Positions 15,883 through 20,731 of a stretch of 20,731 nt of DNA are shown piece after piece. Under the pieces are notes generated by a model. It ran no database searches. It had not been told where the DNA came from and saw only the letters and a list, made by a program, of their open reading frames with translations. Position numbers and translations under genes: made by a program. Position 1 is the first letter of the stretch. Each line of letters starts with the position of its first letter. The DNA is from JAAGZL01 sp050291725 (lineage in GTDB: Bacteria; Pseudomonadota; Gammaproteobacteria; Chromatiales; Chromatiaceae): NCBI GenBank assembly GCA_050291725.1, contig JBNKKH010000019.1, forward strand, positions 1-20,731, in the 5' to 3' direction.

Positions 15883-16923
15883 GTGGAAAGCGCCCTGATA
15901 CTGAATAACTATTGCGTCCCAATTCATGGAACCCTTCTTGATGCCCTAAAGGTTATCGATAGAGATGCTGAGGGTCTAGCGGTCGTTCTCAACGAAGATA
16001 AAAAGGTATATGGCACCCTTACTGACGGCGATATCCGCAGGGCTTTACTGGCGGGCGAGTCGTTGCAATCCCCCCTGACAAAATACACGTGCACAGATTT
16101 CAGCTTTGTAGGACCGGATGATGAACGGGCATATGTGCTTGATTTGATGCAGGCCATGTGCATTCGTCAGGTCCCAATACTTGACGATACCCATCACCTT
16201 GTCGGCATCCATTTTCTCAATCGTCTAATTGGGCATTCCAAACGGCAGAACTGGGCTGTAATCATGGCCGGAGGTAAAGGAACAAGACTATATCCGATAA
16301 CACAAAACATGCCGAAGCCCATGGTAAAGGTTGCGGGACGCCCTATTCTAGAACGTCTTGTTCTACATCTGGTCAGTTTTGGTATCCAGCGAATATTCCT
16401 TTCCATCAATTACATGGGACATGTGATCAAAGACTATTTCGGCAATGGAGAACGCTTCGGCTGCACCATCGAATATCTATGCGAAGATGAGCCATTGGGC
16501 ACAGGGGGCGCGCTTTCACTCCTGCCTAGCCCCATACTGGATCCGATACTCGTGCTAAATGGCGATCTTGTCATGCAGGTAAATCTCGAGCACATGTTGG
16601 ATTTTCATCAGAAAGGCGGGTATTTCGCCACAATCGGCGCTCATAAATTCTCTCAGGAGATACCATATGGCTGCATTGAGATCGAAGATGACCGCATAAC
16701 AGGCCTAATAGAAAAACCCATAAATTCTTTTCTCGTTAATGCAGGCATCTATGTATTATCGCCTGAGGCGATAGCCTGTATACCAAGAGAGTACTATCCT
16801 CTTACCTACCTATTCGAGGAATCCATAGCCAAGGCCAGGCCTTGCGGCTGCTTCCAGATCGAATCCGAATGGGCGGATGTAGGACAGGTATCGGACTTGC
16901 GCAATGCACAAGGTCTGTCTTAA
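15883..16923 (+). CDS. ptmE: PtmE-type CBS-domain sugar-1-phosphate guanylyltransferase
   Basis: 346 residues from a GTG start. An N-terminal CBS pair (about 1-118; GTLTDGDIRRALL at 44-56 is characteristic) is fused to a nucleotidyltransferase with MAGGKGTRLYPIT (128-140), KPMVKVAGRPILE, VLNGDLV and EKP motifs. PtmE makes GDP-GlcN from GlcN-1-P in Campylobacter and so commits the GDP-linked legionaminic route. The start is open: GTG 15883 follows AGGAGG only four bases upstream, and the alternative TTG 15847 lacks a ribosome site, so I chose the GTG. It is the last gene of the operon and converges on legB with a 15-base gap. Confidence 0.88.
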   Translation: MESALILNNYCVPIHGTLLDALKVIDRDAEGLAVVLNEDKKVYGTLTDGDIRRALLAGESLQSPLTKYTCTDFSFVGPDDERAYVLDLMQAMCIRQVPILDDTHHLVGIHFLNRLIGHSKRQNWAVIMAGGKGTRLYPITQNMPKPMVKVAGRPILERLVLHLVSFGIQRIFLSINYMGHVIKDYFGNGERFGCTIEYLCEDEPLGTGGALSLLPSPILDPILVLNGDLVMQVNLEHMLDFHQKGGYFATIGAHKFSQEIPYGCIEIEDDRITGLIEKPINSFLVNAGIYVLSPEAIACIPREYYPLTYLFEESIAKARPCGCFQIESEWADVGQVSDLRNAQGLS

Positions 16924-16938
16924 GAGGAGACACATTGA

Positions 16939-17916
16939 TCAAAGATTGTACAAATCGGCCTTATACCTTGCCAGATTTTGCGGGATCGTAAGCCAATCAA
17001 TCGTCCGCTTCAGGCCATCACGAATACCCACCTTAGGCTTGAACCCGGTCAACTGCTCAATCTTGGTGTTATCACACCAAAGACGAAATACCTCGGACTT
17101 CTCCGGGCGAATCCGCTGATCATCCACCACAAATTCCACGTCGCTTCCCATCAACTCTTTAATGATATTGAGGGTATCTCCCACGCTGATCTCATAGTTT
17201 GAGCCGATATTTACCGTCTCTCCGATCGCCGCATCGCAATTAGCCAGTTCCAGGAAGCCCCGGCATGTGTCTTCCACATAATTGAAATCACGTGTGGGCG
17301 TCACGTCCCCCAACTGTATCTTTTTCTTTCCACTCGCAATCTGAGTAATGATTGTTGGAATAACAGCTCGTGCTGACTGCCGAGGCCCATAGGTATTGAA
17401 CGGACGCGCAATGGTCACCGGCAGATTGAAGGCGTTAAAGAAGCTGAAAGCCATAGCATCGGCGGCAATCTTAGTGGCACTATATGGGGACTGTGCCTGC
17501 AAAGGATGCTTCTCATCAATTGGAACATATTGGGCAGTCCCGTATACCTCGCTGGTTGAGGTATGGACAATACGCTTGACCCCGTTATCCAGCGCCGCCT
17601 GACAGATATTCAATGTGCCTTTGACATTGGTATCAACATAACTCTCTGGGGCCACATAGGAATATGGGATGGCAATCAAGGCCGCCAGATGGAATATCAC
17701 ATCTACATCTTTAGTGATCTTGCGGCAGAAGTGGGAATCCCTAATATCCCCGGAGATAATCTCAATACCATCTCTGCACTCAACATCTTCCAACCAGCCC
17801 CAATCGTTAAAAGAGTTATATAGAGAGAGCGCGGAAACGCGATAGCCGTCCCGCACCAGTAATTCGGTAAGATGCGAGCCGATAAACCCGTCTGCGCCTG
17901 TAATAAGTGCTTTCAC
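16939..17916 (-). CDS. legB: LegB-type NDP-GlcNAc 4,6-dehydratase
   Basis: An extended SDR of 325 residues that converts GDP- (or UDP-) GlcNAc to the 4-keto-6-deoxy sugar, the first committed step to legionaminic acid. TGADGFIGSHL (6-16) binds NAD, TSTSEVYG (119-126) carries the active-site Ser-Glu, and Tyr145-xxx-Lys149 is in SPYSATK. RPFNTYGPRQ (171-180) and DFNYVEDT follow. The start is GTG with AGGA eight bases upstream. It is the last gene of the minus-strand right-hand block, 19 bases after the serine-acetyltransferase-like gene, and converges with ptmE. In most Leg loci legC (aminotransferase) follows legB directly; here it does not. Confidence 0.88.
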   Translation of the reverse strand: MKALITGADGFIGSHLTELLVRDGYRVSALSLYNSFNDWGWLEDVECRDGIEIISGDIRDSHFCRKITKDVDVIFHLAALIAIPYSYVAPESYVDTNVKGTLNICQAALDNGVKRIVHTSTSEVYGTAQYVPIDEKHPLQAQSPYSATKIAADAMAFSFFNAFNLPVTIARPFNTYGPRQSARAVIPTIITQIASGKKKIQLGDVTPTRDFNYVEDTCRGFLELANCDAAIGETVNIGSNYEISVGDTLNIIKELMGSDVEFVVDDQRIRPEKSEVFRLWCDNTKIEQLTGFKPKVGIRDGLKRTIDWLTIPQNLARYKADLYNL

Positions 17917-17935
17917 CTGATTATTCCTGTAACAA

Positions 17936-18565
17936 TCAACTTAGTTTACGTATCAAACGTGCCGGAACTCCTGCATAGACTGCGTTTGACTCAAGGTCAT
18001 CAACCACCACCGCATTGGCCCCGACATGAACATTGTCTCCTATCACGACATCCCCAAGAATTTTTGCACCGGCGTAGATGCAAACGTTATTACCTATGGT
18101 GACCGTCTGCCCGGGGCTCTTCTGTCTGCTCTGCCCAATCGTCACTCCCTGGTAAATAGTAAAACCCTCTCCGATCTCATATCTCGGCCCAACCACAATC
18201 CCCACTCCATGAATAATATTCAATCCTGCGCCAATGTTAGTGCTGTAATACAGCTCCATTCCGGTTCTTCTTCGCATCAGGGCAGACAGAAATGGCAGCA
18301 GCGGATGATTTTTATCGAGGAGATAGTGCGCCCTGGCCAAACGATAGTAGAAGACCGCCTCAATGGTTGGATCCAGTTTGAGCAAGTAAAAAAGATCGGT
18401 AGTCAGGCTAGCCCCAAAATCACGGTGTTTGGCACGTATATCGGAAACCAACACATCCTCAATCGCGGTCAATCTGGCATAGGAATCGTCTAACAATGCT
18501 TCTTGGTAATCAATAAACTCTCTACCGAAAACCCAATGCATATACCTGTTATACGCATCGCGCAT
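17936..18565 (-). CDS. Serine acetyltransferase-like (CysE-type) acyltransferase
   Basis: A 209-residue protein with a helical N-terminal region and a C-terminal left-handed beta-helix: NIGAGLNIIHGVGIVVGPR, IGEGFTIYQGVTIGQSRQ, VTIGNNVCIYAGAKILGDV, then AVYAGVPARLI. IHGVG is the CysE histidine motif. In polysaccharide loci such CysE-like proteins often acetylate a sugar rather than serine, and that is the more likely role here; the cysteine pathway cannot be excluded. ATG 18565 is preferred because GAGG lies eight bases upstream of it; a GTG nine bases further upstream has no spacing for a ribosome site. It sits between the surface-carbohydrate gene and legB on the same strand, so it may supply an acetyl group to the legionaminic-type sugar or to the glycan. 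Confidence 0.8.
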   Translation of the reverse strand: MRDAYNRYMHWVFGREFIDYQEALLDDSYARLTAIEDVLVSDIRAKHRDFGASLTTDLFYLLKLDPTIEAVFYYRLARAHYLLDKNHPLLPFLSALMRRRTGMELYYSTNIGAGLNIIHGVGIVVGPRYEIGEGFTIYQGVTIGQSRQKSPGQTVTIGNNVCIYAGAKILGDVVIGDNVHVGANAVVVDDLESNAVYAGVPARLIRKLS

Positions 18566-18634
18566 GATAACCACCTCTAACTATCCACCAATACTTCCAT
18601 ATTTTATTGCCGTTATTCATTATCCAGATGCACC

Positions 18635-20062
18635 CTATCCGATAGGCCTATCAGGAACATCATTCCGTGATAAGCAAAACAGGTCTTCTGCAACCTGTTT
18701 TACCTCAATCCGCTCAAAACGACCTGTAACATCGCCAAATCTTTCAATCAGAACCTGCATCTCTTCAAGTGAGGCCCCCGGCCATTTTTGCTGAGATCTT
18801 CTCTTTTTTATCTCGTTCTTGGCTTCATGACCGCCTAGCCTGTCTCTAAGCCCGCGCCTCCAACGCCTGAACCACTCATGCGCCCTTACTCGCGCTGCCT
18901 TAGGATTAGACATCGCTAGATTCAACGAATCTTCCCTGAAGGTCACGGTATCGATTGCATCGAGAATCTTTTCACTGGCAAACTTACCATCAAGAGAACA
19001 AATATATTTCTCCACATCCTGCTTATCTAGCCCGCAGTCGCCATGCTTTTCCAGAGCCCGACGGACAAATACAATCAAATCGTCTTCATTCCGCACTACA
19101 GGACCGATTTTGGTTGACGGCAGATTATCGAAACGATCATCCATTAGCGGATGATATGCCACCGAACAGCGCTCCATTAATCTAGCTTCCATTCCGGTTG
19201 AGCAACCACAATGGAAGATGGCATCAGCCGCAAGCATCCATGGCATAATACTGCCCTCATAAACCACGTACGTGTTCTCTAGCGACCCAACCGCATTTCT
19301 CCAGAAATTGTGGTCGTCAATGGGATGCGGACGCACTACCAATGCATGCTCGCGAAACTCAGATCTGATCCTACGAAACGCGTTTATATATTCGTCAAGA
19401 TTGGCCCGCAAATGCTCAAGGCTTTCCAAGTAGAATTGTTCCTCCTCTTTCGACTTAATGTACCCATGCCGCAGTCTTCGCTGTAGCGTACTGTCATCTC
19501 TCTTTACATTGATCACGGGCGCAAAGTTGGAAGGCATCAGAATAAACCGGCCAAACCGTTCCTTTATAGAGGCTACTTCTCGGGCATACAATCCTCGAAT
19601 CTCCCTCCGCAACAGATCCACGCGCGGAGTACCTACGGCGACCACCTTATCTGCATACTCTGGGTACTCCCTTTGAATAAGCGCGGCATGCTGTTCACTC
19701 CAGGCAAAAACATAGTCCACCAACCCCACCATCTCCCTGTTCATCCTGATGCGAAACCATGCGTCTTGATCAAGGAACAATCCAAGGCTTTCCTCATCAT
19801 TTACGCAAAGGTGATAGCCAATCGCCCGCAGCCTGCTTAACCAGTCCTTATATCTCACCGAGATATTTTTTTCTAATATCATCCCCCGCGGAAGACAAGC
19901 ACTCCAGCGATTAATCACGCCATAGTGCCCCACCAGAACTGAATACCCCCTTTCTGCAGCGAGACAACCAAGAAATACCTTGGCGTCAAATTCTCTGGCC
20001 TTGGCTTCGATTGGCAATATCAGCCAGCGACGCTTTCCTGTCTTTACCAGATTATCGCTCAA
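18635..20062 (-). CDS. Surface carbohydrate biosynthesis protein (GT-B-like, possible transferase)
   Basis: 475 residues of a family usually annotated only as surface carbohydrate biosynthesis protein. The N-terminal LPIEAKAREFDAKVFLGCLA, then AERGYSVLVGH, matches the family's characteristic opening. RPHPIDDHNFWR and HCGCSTGMEARLME in the second half resemble the C-terminal nucleotide-binding domain of CDP-glycerol glycerophosphotransferase and GT-B enzymes. The last 80 residues are charged and variable. The start is TTG, forced by an upstream in-frame TAG five codons before it and supported by AGGGG nine bases upstream. Since this is the only GT-B-like protein in the window and sits beside the legionaminic genes, it is a candidate nonulosonate transferase. 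This role is inference only. Confidence 0.7.
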   Translation of the reverse strand: MSDNLVKTGKRRWLILPIEAKAREFDAKVFLGCLAAERGYSVLVGHYGVINRWSACLPRGMILEKNISVRYKDWLSRLRAIGYHLCVNDEESLGLFLDQDAWFRIRMNREMVGLVDYVFAWSEQHAALIQREYPEYADKVVAVGTPRVDLLRREIRGLYAREVASIKERFGRFILMPSNFAPVINVKRDDSTLQRRLRHGYIKSKEEEQFYLESLEHLRANLDEYINAFRRIRSEFREHALVVRPHPIDDHNFWRNAVGSLENTYVVYEGSIMPWMLAADAIFHCGCSTGMEARLMERCSVAYHPLMDDRFDNLPSTKIGPVVRNEDDLIVFVRRALEKHGDCGLDKQDVEKYICSLDGKFASEKILDAIDTVTFREDSLNLAMSNPKAARVRAHEWFRRWRRGLRDRLGGHEAKNEIKKRRSQQKWPGASLEEMQVLIERFGDVTGRFERIEVKQVAEDLFCLSRNDVPDRPIG

Positions 20063-20101
20063 TAGATCACACCCCTAATCGGTTACACAAACAGTATTAG
20101 T

Positions 20102-20129
20102 TAGGCGCATACATGTCATCATGCGCTTA
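20102..20129. repeat. Inverted repeat (9-bp arms with one G-T pair, 10-base loop)
   Basis: The arms TAGGCGCAT and ATGCGCTTA pair around ACATGTCATC in the 80-base gap between the carbamoyltransferase stop and the next start on the minus strand. It could be a weak terminator, attenuator or mRNA-stabilising hairpin. Neither strand shows a clear T-run after it, so a rho-independent terminator is not supported. Confidence 0.4.
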
Positions 20130-20142
20130 GATTTGATACTGA

Positions 20143-20731
20143 TCAAACGCCCTCTTTATCCTTAACCACCAATACATCTTCCATAATTAGATACCGTAGA
20201 TCTGATCCGTAGAACATGTTCAGCGCATCCGTAGGCGAACACACCATGGGCTCCCCACGGCGATTCAGCGAGGTGTTTAGCACCACGCCATTGCCTGTGT
20301 GCCTCTCCAGCTCTTCGATCAGCTCATAATAGCGCGGATTCACCTCCCTGGTTACCACCTGCGCACGGGCGGTACCGTCTTCGTGCACCACCTCCGGCAC
20401 CCGGTCTTTCCAACCTTCAGCCACATCGAAGGTAAAGGTCATGTAGGGCGCCGGATGATCGGTCTGCAACATCTCCGGGGCCACCCGATCCAGCATACTG
20501 GGACAGAAGGGACGCCAGCGCTCCCGATATTTGATCTGCTCGTTGATACGCTCCGCAATCCCCTCTACATTCGGGGCACCCAGGATAGAGCGATTACCCA
20601 GTGCGCGCGGACCGAACTCCATACGACCCTGGAACCAGGAGAGTGGATTTCCCTCGGCCAGTATCCGGGCGGCGCGTTGCGGGACGTTATCGATACGCTC
20701 CCACTTTGGCTTACGCTCGTGCCTTTCACAG
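20143..20731 (-). CDS. NodU/CmcH-family carbamoyltransferase, C-terminal part (cut by window edge)
   Basis: Transfers a carbamoyl group from carbamoyl phosphate via carbamoyl-AMP to a sugar hydroxyl. The last 196 codons are visible; the frame stays open to the window edge, so the N-terminal TobZ-like domain lies outside. The signature WFQGRMEFGPRALGNRSIL, then NEQIKYRERWRPFCPSML, and NTSLNRRGEPMVCSPTDAL near the end are typical of NodU, CmcH and TobZ. GC is visibly higher than in the cluster to the left, hinting that it belongs to another segment or to the edge of the variable region. It is the first visible gene of the minus-strand block and lies 80 bases upstream of the surface-carbohydrate gene. 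An O-carbamoylated sugar is the expected product; the acceptor is unknown. Confidence 0.92.
   Translation of the reverse strand, partial: CERHERKPKWERIDNVPQRAARILAEGNPLSWFQGRMEFGPRALGNRSILGAPNVEGIAERINEQIKYRERWRPFCPSMLDRVAPEMLQTDHPAPYMTFTFDVAEGWKDRVPEVVHEDGTARAQVVTREVNPRYYELIEELERHTGNGVVLNTSLNRRGEPMVCSPTDALNMFYGSDLRYLIMEDVLVVKDKEGV

Noticed and set aside
1..20731. tRNA or rRNA genes, CRISPR arrays, phage genes or defence systems
   Set aside because: Reading both strands showed no such elements; everything recognisable belongs to glycan synthesis or the single IS remnant.

Overview
This window is a surface-polysaccharide biosynthesis locus from a bacterium, most likely a Gammaproteobacterium. 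That placement rests only on protein style (a fused AlgA/ManC-type GDP-mannose enzyme, a Wzx/PglC-type system, an IS3-type remnant) and is soft. Gene content, mixed orientation, AT-rich intergenic DNA and a dead transposase fragment are typical of a variable O-antigen or capsule region assembled by transfer. Both ends are cut: the window begins inside gmd and ends inside a carbamoyltransferase gene.

Left block (1-3563, minus strand). It holds GDP-mannose 4,6-dehydratase (gmd, partial), a 577-base spacer with an IS3-family OrfA remnant, the bifunctional manC, a 414-base spacer, and a NeuD/PglD-family sugar O/N-acyltransferase. manC and gmd supply GDP-mannose and GDP-4-keto-6-deoxymannose.

Second block (3873-8009, plus strand). 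It holds a Wzx-type flippase, a PglC-type phosphoglycosyl transferase that would start the glycan on undecaprenyl phosphate, a left-handed beta-helix acyltransferase, and a large GT-C-like membrane protein. A PAPS-dependent sulfotransferase lies beyond it on the minus strand (8059-8946), which implies a sulfated glycan.

Third block (9486-16923, plus strand). This is a tightly packed eight-gene nonulosonic acid (sialic-acid-like) operon: neuC/legG, a FemAB-like GNAT, a SAM methyltransferase, neuB/legI, a Gfo/Idh/MocA oxidoreductase, legF (CMP-sugar synthetase), an SDR, and ptmE (CBS plus nucleotidyltransferase). Apart from the GNAT and methyltransferase, the set matches the Campylobacter ptm/leg set for GDP-linked legionaminic acid synthesis. 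legB (the 4,6-dehydratase) lies on the opposite strand, converging on ptmE (16939-17916). No LegC-type aminotransferase is visible anywhere in the window.

Right block (16939-20731, minus strand). In transcription order it reads: NodU-type carbamoyltransferase (partial), a surface-carbohydrate biosynthesis protein (possible glycosyltransferase), a serine-acetyltransferase-like protein, and legB.

The likely overall product is a lipid-linked glycan flipped by Wzx. It would carry a legionaminic-acid-like sugar and be decorated by acylation, sulfation, carbamoylation and perhaps methylation. The most notable points are the coupled GNAT-methyltransferase pair inside the nonulosonate operon, the missing aminotransferase, and a G8 tract inside the NeuD-like gene.
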